Below, piece by piece: positions 33,592 through 49,445 of a stretch of DNA of 64,000 nucleotides. A program made the position numbers and the translations under genes. The DNA comes from Didymodactylos carnosus (taxonomy: Eukaryota; Rotifera; Eurotatoria; Philodinida; Philodinidae), in contig CAJNOQ010000067.1 in assembly GCA_905250885.1 (NCBI GenBank), positions 19,987-83,986 on the forward strand, read 5' to 3'. Below the pieces are notes generated by a model. That model saw nothing but the letters and a program-made list of their open reading frames with translations, ran no database searches and was not told where the DNA came from. Numbering within the stretch: position 1 is the first letter of the stretch; each line of letters opens with the position of its first letter.

Positions 33592-35965
33592 ATGTATTAC
33601 AATACGATTATTATACACATCGTATTCATCTCTCTTCACAAAACAGTGTCTGGTAAATTTTTATCTTTCTATTGTAATCTTGTTCAAAATAACTTTTATA
33701 GAATAGAATAAAAACTTCGGTTGTTCACCATTTTAAATCCATATAATTCTTGCCTTTACTAGTTCGAGTTAATCGTATAGTCTAAAATGATTTATTTATG
33801 TTTTTTTAAGTTCATACTAATGAATGTCCCATACAATATCAAGCAACTGATATTTATCATTCATATTGTTTAACAAGGACAGCAGTGGAAACATATCCTG
33901 TAACTAAACAAGAAAAACAAATGATTTTAAATATGCACAATAATGAACGTCTCGAAGTTCGTGCAACGAATATGGAGAAAATGGTGAAAAATTTGTTTAC
34001 ATTTTTTAGTAGCATATCTCTTCATTTCTTTACAATTTTTAGTATTGGAATGATGATCTAGCTATTATTGCACAAAAATATGCTGATTATTGCTATTGGG
34101 ATCATGATCTTAATAGTCGTCGAATAGCTCCACGTAGGTGAAATCAATAAAAATTTATAGAAATAAATCGCTATGTTTTGATGATATAGGTTTACCAGTC
34201 TACACTGGTCAAAATTTAGCTGGTGGTAGAGAAAATTGGACATTAACACTACAAGATTGGATTAATGAGAAACAACATTATTATTACGATAGATCACAAG
34301 TAACAGCACACTATTCACAAGTAAGTAGAACAAAAGATATTATTAGATAAAGGAATATAGTATGACCGTTAATAAACTGTACTTTTCTTATTCTTTTGAC
34401 AGTATAAAATCTTATATTATATACTAAATTTTATGATTTAGATGATATGGCATTCAACGACTCTTATAGGATGTTCAATGTCTTTATGCAATCCAAATCC
34501 CACATTTAATTTCCAATGGAAATATTATGTTTGTAACTATGTTACTGGGTAAATACAATTAACAGAAGTATTTACTTTGTCTCTAAAATGATTGCACATC
34601 AGTTCAATATCTTTTGAGAAACACTTAATCATAAATATGCTACATATTATTTTACGATTGACTTTTTTATATTACAGTCAACTGAATAGTGATCCATATA
34701 TCCAAGGTGTCGAAAGTATACTAAAAGGTAATTTCCAACGCGCTAACGAGAGAACCTCTCCAAATGTACTCTCGTTTTTCTAATGAAATGTAGTGGGATT
34801 GTAGGTAATCGACCATGCTGATTTCGAATATGATATTCATGTGGGTTCATAGGCCTTTCCTAGCTGATTTTTTTGAAACCAGTTTTCCAGAAACCTCGAA
34901 AAATCCCCAAAACCTTTCTGAATAAGTTACGATTGTAGCCCACAAAAGTCTTATCAAAATGAAACATCTCCCAGCTCTACACGACCTTTCTTTGCAAAGT
35001 TATAGAGTTTGCAGGAAAAGCCCTAAACCATTTTTCCTGTTTCTTTCTGTAGCTCTGAGGTGATAATGAACATTTAGAGCTATTCCTGGAAACTCTATAA
35101 CTTTGCAAAGAAAGGTCGTGTAGAGCTGGAAGATGTCTCATTTTGATAAGACTTTTGTGGGCTACAATCGTAACTTATTTAGAAATGGTTTTGGGGATTT
35201 TTCGTGGTTTCTGAAAAACTGGTTTCAAAAAAATCAGCTAGGAAAGGCCTATGAACCCACATGAATATCATATTCGAAATCAGCATGGCCGATTACCTAC
35301 AATCCCACTACATTTCGTTAAAAAAACGAGAGTACATTTGAAGAGGCTCTCTCGTAAGTTTTTTTGTCTGTATCTATAAAAAAATTTTATTTTCTAGATT
35401 GTAATGGTAAAGTATGTCTGTACAACGGACAATTAAATTTAGATACGTGTAAATGTAAATGTTCTTCATATGCTACTGGCGATCAATGCGAACATTGTAT
35501 GTTATTCTAGCTGGTTGACAAGACGTATTGTCAAATGTTGTTATTCTCTTTTTTTTTTATTAAGTGAACTGTAGTTCATTACCATTTTGTTTTTATACTC
35601 CCGATTCGTGCGGTGTTTCTAATGTTCCCGGCGAATGTCCGAAGATGTGCGGTCTGTGTGATCGATTCGAGATAATTAAACATGTCTATGGTGATGAAAA
35701 TCTCAGTCCAAGTACGTCAGCAATAAGAACCACCAGTTCAACTACAAAATCGGCTAAACAGCGTAAATTGACATATTCAAAAATAACATACAAGAAATAT
35801 ACGAAAGGAAAACGACAGAATATTACAACAACATTATTCAGTATTTCTACCTCGTCTGAAAGAACTTTGATTACAACTATTAAAAATTATTCTTGTCGGA
35901 CTACCGCATTTTCATCGATTCAAATAATTATTCTCTTTATTATGTTCTATAAATTTATTAATTAA
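33592..35965 (+). CDS. CAP-superfamily protein with EGF-like and ShKT modules
   Basis: Eight exons (33592-33652, 33811-33983, 34043-34133, 34190-34320, 34442-34548, 34678-34727, 35398-35496, 35565-35965) encode 370 residues. The first 20 form a signal peptide-like hydrophobic stretch. The CAP/SCP domain (about 55-190) shows HNNER, YWNDDLAIIAQKYA, GQNLAGG, HYSQMIWHSTTLIGCS and YYVCNYVTG, the family's classic motifs. A Cys-rich EGF-like segment (about 204-237) and a six-Cys ShKT-like module (CSSLPFC to CGLC, about 240-270) follow, then a Ser/Thr-rich stalk and a hydrophobic C-terminal tail (SIQIIILFIMFYKFIN), which suggests a GPI-anchor signal or membrane tail. CAP proteins are usually extracellular with diverse, often unknown roles; none is assigned. 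The exon 3/4 junction uses GTAGGT and a 56-nt intron. Intron 6 holds a large foldback. Confidence 0.85.
34743..35358. mobile_element. near-perfect 616-bp foldback element inside an intron
   Basis: Arms 34743-35018 and 35083-35358 (276 bp each) are reverse complements with only scattered differences and no net length change; the loop is 64 nt. Ends are CTAACGAGAGAACC and, in complement, CTTACGAGAGAGCC. The element fills most of the 670-nt intron 6 (34728-35397) of the CAP gene, starting 15 nt after the donor. No coding capacity. The high arm identity suggests recent insertion or arm homogenisation. No clear target duplication was seen. Confidence 0.92.
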
Positions 35966-35976
35966 ACTGACAATTC

Positions 35977-35982
35977 AATAAA
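35977..35982 (+). terminator. polyadenylation signal AATAAA of the CAP gene
   Basis: AATAAA 11 nt after the CAP-gene stop codon, implying a very short 3' UTR. Confidence 0.6.
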
Positions 35983-36421
35983 TTGACATTGTAAATTATT
36001 ATTAATACTGAAGAGAAACTAATTTGCAATTTTCATCGAATCTATCATTATAAGTCTCCTTAAAATCTTTCAGACTTCCATTCAGTTGAGGCCAAATGCA
36101 CATTGTTATATTAATATTACATTCATCTGAATATTTTGATGAAAACTATAACGTGTTATTCTGTTATGTTACACGCTTGATAATGTTCACAGAATTATTC
36201 AAAGTAATGATTTTCTATTTCCAGATTTGAGAGAGAAATCAATATGACTTTAAAATAACAAGATAAAATTTAACAATTTATTTTTCCTCTCGTGTAACGA
36301 TATAAAATGAAGAAAAATAAATAAATATCAAAAGTAAAACCGAAAAGATAAAACTAAACGATCTATTTAATTAACAAAAAGAATAAATTATATAAAAACA
36401 AGAAATGAAGTTGAGATACAC

Positions 36422-36662
36422 ATCAGAGACCGAATCGGGTTTGACTCGAACCCGTCCCGAACGTTTTGTGATCCTATTCGAATTTATTTTTCCCTGACCC
36501 GAATGAATCCCGAAAAAACTATTTCGCATCCAAAAAAAGGGAGTGTAACTTTAGATTTTTCTCAGAAAAACGCATGAAAAATTGAAATTTTTTTTCGTTG
36601 ACCCAAACGGAATCTGAAATACTTTTTATTTGATCTGAACCCGACCCGTTTCGGTCTCTGAT
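36422..36662. mobile_element. small element with TIRs (ATCAGAGACCGAAACGGGT)
   Basis: Left end ATCAGAGACCGAATCGGGT and right end, in complement, ATCAGAGACCGAAACGGGT are terminal inverted repeats. The inside reiterates CCCGAA/TTCGGG/GACCCG words on both strands (TCGAACCCGTCCCGAACG, CCTGACCCGAATG). About 241 bp, non-coding, MITE-like. Confidence 0.7.
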
Positions 36663-36730
36663 ATACATCAGCAGAAAAATAACAATCCAAAAAGAAAGTC
36701 GTCCACCATGTATTCACTAATCACTGAGTT

Positions 36731-41371
<4,641 letters not shown>

Positions 41372-42185
41372 TTTTGTTCAATCACAATGAATTGAAGTCA
41401 GTGCAAGATGTAACAACAAATATTCATTGATCTGAAAAAAAGAGATAAATAATCAAACTAAACACTATTAAATGCATTAATTTACAACGCAGAATTGATT
41501 TTCTACTCGATTGGTGAAACAAGCAACATAAAGTAAGGAAAAACTTCACACGCGTCGATCAGAACGGTTGGTCATTTCCCAAAATCTTAGTGATATTTAT
41601 TAGAAATCGTTTTTTTTTTGAAATTATCTGAAATGGTCAAAAACCATTACGCTGTGTGTTTGACGAGTAGCTTTCTATGATCTGTATTAATCGTCAATGA
41701 CCATAAAAGGAATCAAACATTCAATAAATGTTTATCTCATTCAACTAAGACAAAACAATCAGATGTTTTTATATTTTCTAGCAAAAAATATACGCAATAA
41801 TATTTTGTATTCAAGAAAAAAAAACAATTTTTTCTATATTTGAATGAAACTCAATAATGACTGACCATTTTACGACAAGAAAAAAAGAAAAATAACGACA
41901 CTTTCTTTTTTCTTTCACATAAATAGAAAAAAAAAGAACTTAGGCGACAGATAGATGAAGGTTAGATTTTTAGTTAGCAAATAAAATGTTTAGCAATGCA
42001 CCGACATCTCATCGTTTTATCGAAAACAAATATATTACATGTACTATCAGAAACAAACAGACTATTCTGAACAAACTTGTGTGAATGAGCATATAACTAT
42101 ACAAAAATTAGATCGAATCAACATTCAACATGTATAACAGACAATAGAATAGAATCATTCATTCACACTCTTTATGCGCTCAGAT
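41372..42185. other. upstream flank of UAP1
   Basis: AT-rich 5' flank of UAP1 with a probable leader exon at 41372-41431. Nothing else recognised. Confidence 0.4.
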
Positions 42186-42828
42186 CAAGCAATTCTGCTA
42201 GGATCCTACAAGATCCTATAGAATCTTAGTGATAATAGAATTTCATAGAATTCCTATTGTAGAGTTCTATGAAATCCTACAGCAGGAATTCCGTAGCGAC
42301 CTTGATATAGAACGGTAGCAAAAAACCTATAGGATTCCTATAATAGAAATCTTATGCATTTCTTACAAAATCCTATGGTAAGATTTTATGTAGGATTTTG
42401 TACGATTCCTAGTTTTTCGTTCTGTATATATTTTCTTTTCCTTTTCTATATGAGAACACAATCATCGACGTGTTTTGCACTCTTAACTCTAATATAAATA
42501 CAACTCTTCTGTGGAAAATGAAAATTCTTTTAGGCTTAAATTTTCACACCGAACACTGAGCCATCGAAACTCACTACTGTTCGACGACGTGTGAGTTAGT
42601 ACTCACAAGTCTTGATCCCAGTTTAGAATCACCTGATTCTAGCCAGCTGGGATCAGAGAATAATCAAACAAATAGAAACAATAAACCTAGTATGATAAAC
42701 CAGCAGAAAATCAGCTAAAATCCTACTGCAATCCTGTAGGATCTTGCCAGATTCTACAAGATCTGACTACAGAATCCTATGGTAGGATCTTGTAAGAATC
42801 TTGTAGGATCCTATGGCAGGATTGTTTG
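42186..42828. mobile_element. foldback island with TIRs (keyword AGGATCCTA)
   Basis: Left end CAAGCAATTCTGCTAGGATC and right end, in complement, CAAACAATCCTGCCATAGGA are terminal inverted repeats. Both flanks are built from diverged, alternating-orientation copies of TAGGATCCTACAAGATCCTA and TAGAATCTTA; the core (about 42420-42700) is plain. Non-coding. Confidence 0.75.
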
Positions 42829-44100
42829 ACGGGACTCAATTTTCCGTTAGAAAAAAGACGATAAGCATTCGATCTAGTTCATTTTGCCCTTTTCTTGAAG
42901 TCTAAAAAACATTTGAAAAAAAACTTGCTATTTTTAAGCACAAGGTATCGTTTCCATTTTACGACAATTAAAACAAGGTTCAGATAAATTTGAAAAACAT
43001 ACAGTTTAAGCAACGAACAATCCATGCGGCCTCTTGTACTAACAATAAACTATTGTCTCAAATTAATTAGAAACAGATTAAATACTTCGGAACATATAGT
43101 GTTATCTTATGCTATGTTGAACAGATCTCTAAATCGGAAACTAAATATAAATTAAACACCTTAAAAGATTTTAAGTGAATGCACTGCAGCTTAACAATTA
43201 AAAGCTTTGTTTGTTTATTAAATATAATTAGAGCTACTTTCTCTGCGACTTATAATAGCCAACAAAACTGATTCTCATTTTTTGTGACCTTTTAGTAGAA
43301 TTAAATAGCCTCTATACAATATGTATAAGTTGTTTGTTCTTGCTATCACTCTTAAAATCCTTGACCGTATAAAATAGCGTTAGATCATTGTAGTACATAT
43401 AAATATATGGACGTTGGGATCATTCGTATTTGGGATGGATTCAAAATTGTTCTGGAGTATATTCGCGCAATCGGAAAGTTTAAGGAGCACGTAAGAGAAG
43501 CATCAAGAAATCTGTCACTGTTAAACACCATTGCTCAAAATGTTCATAATGAACATTAAAATCACTCTAATGCCTTACCAATCATTTTTCTTAATAAATA
43601 TATTTAATTACCGAAATTTCAACTCATCTTCAACATTTGTCATCGGACATAAAACGAAAGAAGGTAAATTATTCATCAATCTGAAATGTAAAAATCGTTT
43701 TAGATTGACAAGAATTGATGAATGAAACGAAGTTCTTCATCAAGTTTAATATTTCTGATCAGTGTGGGGAAGGTTGAAGACCTTCTCCATCTTAGAAAAC
43801 TTTTACACTATCTAGCTGATTTTGGTATTTTTGTATGATTGGTTATAAATTTCTTATTCGACCATAACTGTCTATCAGAATTTAAATCTCCGCAGTCTGA
43901 TTAGAATGCAACTTAGTCAAGCCTTCGCCCGGTCTAACAATGTCTAAAAGCAGCAGACACTTCTCGGCAATACTTTCTTACTCTAAAATGAAATTAGTTT
44001 AATCTTGTAGAATAAATGTAGAATTTCATCTTAGATTTTGATGCAGCTTGGTTAATATTCAAATCAAAAATAAGTTCTAAGTTAACTTGTTCAAAACGGG
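42829..44100. other. intergenic, no gene recognised
   Basis: AT-rich; the frame at 43531-43725 is short and unsupported. Confidence 0.4.
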
Positions 44101-44271
44101 TCCGATGATGATGCTTATCTTAGAGAACAGCAGTCTGGAACCGGCCAGTATAGTTGTTCAATACTATGTGTATAGAAGCGATGAAAAGAAAACATTTATT
44201 AGTAAAAACGACGACGAGACAATTTTTGTTTTGTTTTGCTGTATAAAATACAACAGTTTATAAAAATAAGA
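44101..44271 (+). mobile_element. tRNA-derived SINE, copy 2
   Basis: Diverged second copy of the element at 8028-8220, on the opposite strand. The head is degenerate (GCTTATCTTAGAGAACAGCA then GTCTGGAACCGG in place of the B box), while the body and tail (GTTGTTCAATACTATG to AATACAACAGTTTATA) align well. Confidence 0.7.
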
Positions 44272-45734
44272 TTTCTAAAAAAACTAAAGGAAAGAAAAAT
44301 TTATGAATTTGTTTTAGAACCAATTTTTAGTTAACAGAAATTCAAACCTTGAACGACCGAGCTATACGCACGCAGTCATCAAGACTATCTTTATAAAAAT
44401 TTTCCTTGAACTAAGTCGAGAATATATACGGCAAACCCTAGACAGAAAGACATCCTCGAGAGCTGTGCACATACGAGTTCAAGTTTGCATAGCTTGGGAT
44501 TTTCTGTAACTAAAAACCGGTTAAAGAACAGATATATTCAATTACAACAAAATCAAGTTTAGCCGGTAAAAAGAAGTTAAAACTTACAGTAAAAAAAGCA
44601 CAGAAGAAATAAAAAGTAGTCTTCATCTTTTAAGAGGTGAGATAGTAATAATGCGACATCATACAGAGAGAAGACAACCTTGATAAAAAAAAAGCTGATA
44701 GTAAAACTGTCTAAAGTAACGTTTTTCTTACGGCAAAAATATTTATTCAACGAGAAAGAACGTGGTGGCAAGAAAAAATTTGTGACCTTTCCAGGCACTG
44801 GGTTCTTTTACTTCTTTTTTATCTCAAAGAAAATAAAAGAAGATCAGAGTCACAAAACACGTTTCAGTTAACAAACTAATCTTAATTATCGTGACTGGAT
44901 ACATTGGAAATGGAAGTTATGCGTCGAGGTGCCGAATCTGAACAATTTTTCCAAAGCAAAAAAGTCCTTCTGTGAGATGAAAATTTCTTCAAAAACATTT
45001 TTTCTTCTCCATACAGGCTTGCAATGTTAGATGAATTTTACATTCCTAATTATGTGTAAGCCATTACTAGTGTATCCTTAGCATCATACTCTGATTACGT
45101 TGCATTATGTCTAGCTACAATACGTTTCCACACTAAATGTTTCATCGCAATTGGGCTTGAAAATGACAGTTCATTATTAATCAACCTTCAGAGAAAATTG
45201 AGAGTTGACAAATCAGGACGTTTTTCTACTCAGGATGCACTAAAATGAAAACAACGATGTCTGCACACAACTGGTCTGGACTATATCAATTGACTAGGAT
45301 ACACAGGGATTAGAAGTTTTGTTTCAACTCACTCCTGGCGACGTATTCTTTGATTTTCACTGCCCTTTGTTTCTTTCATTCGGTAATCTTTCCTCCTATA
45401 GGAAAAACAGAACGACAAAACGGATGGGCAGACAGATTGAGAGTTTCGCAGATTCAATTTCATGGCATATACCGTATAGGAGTGAAGGTCTATTTGTGCC
45501 TAGTACTTCTGATAAAAATTTCGCTTGCATAATGAACGCGATGTTAGCCTTTTTTCCAGAATAAGTTTTCTTCCAAGTATAGTACGTGGTTTTTGACTTG
45601 ACAAATACTTGTTAAATAAAATTACAAGTGATTTCACAATCTACTGTGTACCAATAAAAACAAGTATTGCAATGCTGGAGAAATACTTGCAAAACTGCAT
45701 GGCAAATAAGTATTTTTCAATAAACTTGCAGTAA
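44272..45734. other. intergenic, no gene recognised
   Basis: Short Lys/Phe-rich frames at 44577-44871 are overlapping on both strands and reflect AT-rich composition. A frame at 45319-45564 has no family resemblance. Confidence 0.4.
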
Positions 45735-46075
45735 GCTAGAGAAGGAAGAATACCTCGCCTTTCGGCTACCTTGCGGTATAGGGTGCTGTCCCGAGTTAGT
45801 TTCGTAAATCCGATATCTTCCCTACACCTAATACTAGCTGTAGCTCTGGACAGAAGGTCAGCCTGACTCAGAGTTCTTTCGCTCAATCGCTTGAGCTCTC
45901 CGCACACACTGACTAACCACATACTAGCCACGAGGGCTAGTGTATGTCATAACATAGTCAGCATGCTATTGGACGGATGATCCGAGGTAAACAACCGTTA
46001 ATGACTTGCCCAGAGTCCTTCCGTGTCTGGTGGCGTCGAGGCTTGAACACAGTACCATCTAAATACCCCTAACAA
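45735..46075 (-). mobile_element. SINE-like element with a CORE/MIR-like segment
   Basis: Clearly less AT-rich than its surroundings. On the minus strand it reads GTGTTCAAGCCTCGAC (B-box-like), then GCCACCAG, then GGACTCTGGGCAAGTCATTA, an order and spacing recalling the CORE segment of MIR-type SINEs (B box, GCCACT, TTGGGCAAGTCACTTA). An A box was not confidently found, so the head may be truncated or the resemblance partial. The rest (to about 45735) has no known match. The open frame at 45641-45931 is incidental. Confidence 0.5.
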
Positions 46076-46222
46076 AGATATAGTAAAAAGACGGTTTTGT
46101 TGCTGAAATGTTAAATATAGTGGATCTTGTGTGTGTTTAGCTATCGTCCGATAAAATGTTTGCCATCGGTATTGATCTTTTGTTTTAGATTAGTCTTCTA
46201 TTTCTTCTGCCTAAAAATATCG

Positions 46223-48047
46223 ATGACTGGAATTGTGCGTATTATTCAATCCGGGTTTATGGGACTTGTCTTTGAATTTTTAATATATTTTCTAGCGCGA
46301 TGATTCACACAGAAGAAAATGGGACACAAGTGAATATGAACGGATAGCACGTGAACGTATTGAAAAACTACGAAAACAACAGAATGAGGATAGTGATGAT
46401 GACGACGATGAATTAGATGAAAAAGCAATTAAACGAACTCTTTTACAAGCACGAGATTATAAGGTAAAAAATTGAGAAAAATAGAGCAAGCAGTATGTCG
46501 GTTTAATTCATTAACTTTTGTGTATAGGTCGATCTTGAGTCAAGATTAGGAAAATCTGTTATTGTTACAAAAGCGACACCGGCATCTGATGCAGGAGGGT
46601 AAGCAAGCGATCAAAGCGGTCAAGTTTATTTTGCTATTTTTAATCTTTATATTTTTTGAACTAGTCATTATAAATTCTATTGTTAATCATGTCTCTGACT
46701 TCGGTTTCGCCGTTAAAAGCAGTTTCGATGCTGCAAAGAGTTTGATAGTTCCATCTTATTCATCACCGTGTATGATCTTATTCTAATCTACGTGTATCCA
46801 AAGATATGCTCGAGCCAGATTAGGTGACATGTTTAATAATATTATTTCAGTTTACTTCTTCATCTGTTGTTTGTATGCAATCTTGAATGTTTTGTGTCAT
46901 TATATTTTGAACAAAAAGAATGGGAAAGCAAAAATTGCCAATTACGATATTTGATACCTGGTGTATCATCTTCATTACATCTCGGTGCGGTACACTCCCA
47001 ACCTTTCGCATAAGGTGATGAGTAGCTGTTTTTTTTAGAAAAGCTATTTTAGTAAGTTGAACGAGTAAATCTATTCATTCCTTTTAAACCGCTGTCATAA
47101 GTGGAATTCTAAAACGTAGAATCACATTATTACGGCCATTGTAAGACGAGTTCACAATGAAACTCAAAACCCTCGTTTTCTCATCAACAACATTTCATAT
47201 ATCGCTAGTTTGCACTAAATGAAGCATATCACACACTGTTATGTCATCTTTTCAATCGTTTGTGTTATTTCATTTTATCGTCGACTTCCTAATTACCTAG
47301 ATAGTCTAAAGATAATTTTTGTTTTGAATATTGGAATAATACAACAGTTATAAGAATAATAGCGAAGTTTATCTTGTTTAGAGAAAGTACGCGTGTACTT
47401 TGTAATGCATAAGAAGGACGTAGTTAAGTGGTTTGCTCATTGATAGATGACTTTATAGTTTTCTATATGTAGCTTATTAGTGAAAGCTGATAACTGTAAA
47501 GTGTGTTTATATGCATTAACTGAAGTAGTTGACTTATTTCTTTTCTTTAGATATTACTGTAATGTTTGTGATTGTGTTGTTAAAGATTCAATCAATTTCT
47601 TAGATCATATCAATGGAAAAAAACGTAAGTGAAACAATCTATATACAGTTAGTTTATACCTATATCCCAGAATATTCTTTCAACTTTTATTCTGATTTAG
47701 ATCAGCGAAATATGGGTATGTCCATGAAAGTTGAACGAAGTTCAGTTGATCAAGTAAGAGATCGTATTAAGTTAAATAAACAAAAACAAGATCAACAAGA
47801 GAAAGAATATGATTTTGAAGAGAGAATGAAAGAACTCAAAGAAGAAGTAAGTGGATTTCAACAATCACTTTCTTTAATTTATTTGTCTTTTTTTTCTTTT
47901 GTTCAGGAAGAAAAACTAAAAGCTTATCGTCGTGAAAGACGAAAAGAATCAAAAAAACGAAAATTTGACGATGCACAGGGTGATGATGATGAGTCGGATT
48001 TAGCTGCTGTTATGGGATTTTCGGGATTTGGAGGAGCCAAAAAGTGA
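46223..48047 (+). CDS. ZMAT2: ZMAT2/Snu23, spliceosomal B-complex zinc finger protein
   Basis: Matrin-type C2H2 zinc finger protein that joins the U4/U6.U5 tri-snRNP at the pre-catalytic spliceosome stage and contacts the 5' splice site region. Exons 46223-46234, 46296-46463, 46528-46598, 47551-47624, 47701-47846 and 47907-48047 give 203 residues (human about 199). Visible: [24 protein letters not shown], then the near-invariant finger [20 protein letters not shown] with NGKKHQRN, a charged [13 protein letters not shown] helix, and the C-terminal [10 protein letters not shown]. The tiny first exon (four codons, donor GTGCGT) is the weakest part of the model; everything from [10 protein letters not shown] on is secure. 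Intron 3 is about 950 nt, unusually long here, and contains a short minus-strand frame noted in the findings. Confidence 0.93.
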
Positions 48048-48210
48048 AATTTAAAACTCTTACATTTTATGTAAATTGTTGAGGATCGTTTTCTTATAAC
48101 TTGTGTGTTTTGTATTGTCCATCTGACAGAAATATTTTCCTCAGATTTCGGTACCATGTGCTCTGTTACTACAGAAAATTATATCATAAAATATTGTTTT
48201 GTTGTGGATA

Positions 48211-48216
48211 AATAAA
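48211..48216 (+). terminator. polyadenylation signal AATAAA of ZMAT2
   Basis: AATAAA about 165 nt after the ZMAT2 stop codon. Confidence 0.6.
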
Positions 48217-48896
48217 TAGTTTTTCTTTTATAATTTTCTGAAGTTACATGATTTTCTTGTACTGTGGCTGTATATTTTGTTATGCTGAAGATTAACTGCT
48301 AGTTTCTTTGTACTGTGAAAGTCGATCTACAGACAGTCTATTTGTTAAACCTGATAAAAGATAGATAGCTATGCATTTGTGTGAAAAGTTTTTGTTGTTC
48401 TTCTACTGTAATATCAGAATATTGTTATTTTCGTTTGTTATTAACAGAGGCTTTTCTCATATTTTGAAATCAATTTTCTATACATAGTCATGATTCATTT
48501 TTGTTCAAGGATTTTATAAAATTTGTGTCGATACGTTGGTTATCTCGATCATCGTTAGAATCAGATTCAGTCGATCTTTTTAATAACTTCATTTTTCAAA
48601 GTGTTTCTGGTTAAACGAAGTATAATTTTAAAGAACTATGAGTTAAACAGATAAATATCAAGAATGCGATCGGATGAGACGTTCCATCCGAAATTTTTTC
48701 GCCACATCTCATTAGCACCCCTGACGGATATCGATGACTTCTGTGAAAACATTTTTGCGGATGATGAAAAAATAACGGAGCTGTGTTCTGATGATGTAAT
48801 GCCAGAATGACCGAATTAAAAGTAAAGTTTCTTAGAACTTTTCGACGTTTTATACTTTTTTGTAATGCGATGGGTTTTTTATTATGATAAGGAAGA

Positions 48897-48928
48897 AATC
48901 AATCAATCAATCAATCAAATCAATTCAA
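48897..48928. repeat. (AATC)n microsatellite
   Basis: About six tandem AATC units followed by degenerate copies. Confidence 0.9.
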
Positions 48929-49229
48929 ATAATGTTTTCTCTTGGCCTATGGTTCTCGTGTTAGTGTTTATGATTTAAATCGTTGCCAGTTTCTACAAAA
49001 CCAAGTAGACAGGACAAAAATAATCGTTTTCTATCTACAATCTATAGTAAACATGATAAATAGAATAATACAATTTTGTGCAACTGATAACTGCAGAAAA
49101 AATCATGTGCAGGTAACAATATAAAAACCACTCAATTCAAAAGTTATAGAAATATTTTATGTCGCATACTTTTAAAACATAAGTAAGTTTGATTCCCAGA
49201 ACAAATATGATTTCATTTCTTCAAGTAAC

Positions 49230-49445
49230 AAACCCCTCATGGTAATAGAAGACCAGGTGGTCTTTTATTCTGTCCGATAACTCAAAACTTCTTTGAGGGT
49301 AGTCTTCTATTGCGGTCAAATTTTATCGCCCGCTAGTAGTTCAACGGTAGAAGACCATAGTCTTCTATTTGGCTTTTAGGTCATATGATCGACAGTGTTC
49401 TTCTAATGAGGGATGGCTTTCTATTACGGGCAGAAGTTTAACATG
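49230..49445. mobile_element. foldback island (keyword AGAAGACCA / TGGTCTTCT)
   Basis: Left end CATGGTAATAGAAGACCA and right end, in complement, GCCCGTAATAGAAAGCCA are similar inverted termini. Inside, AGAAGACCATAGTCTTCTA, AGTCTTCTATTG and TTCTTCTAATG repeat in both orientations around an AT-rich core containing GGTCAAATTTT. About 215 bp, non-coding. Confidence 0.65.

Larger units (their letters stand above)
35966..36730. other. convergent intergenic region
   Basis: Between the 3' ends of the CAP gene and UAP1. Contains the CAP gene's AATAAA at 35977 and an inverted-repeat element at 36422-36662, both listed separately. Nothing else recognised. Confidence 0.5.
48048..49229. other. ZMAT2 3' flank and intergenic
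   Basis: T-rich 3' flank with an AATAAA at 48211; a short (AATC)n tract at 48897-48928. No gene recognised. Confidence 0.45.

Noticed and set aside
34138-34160. A 23-nt intron joining CAP exon 3 to a longer exon 4
   Set aside because: It keeps the frame but is implausibly short; a GTAGGT donor at 34134 with acceptor at 34189 gives a normal 56-nt intron and a better CAP motif.
45641-45931. 96-residue minus-strand frame near 45.8 kb
   Set aside because: Falls inside the SINE-like element and has no protein similarity I recognise.
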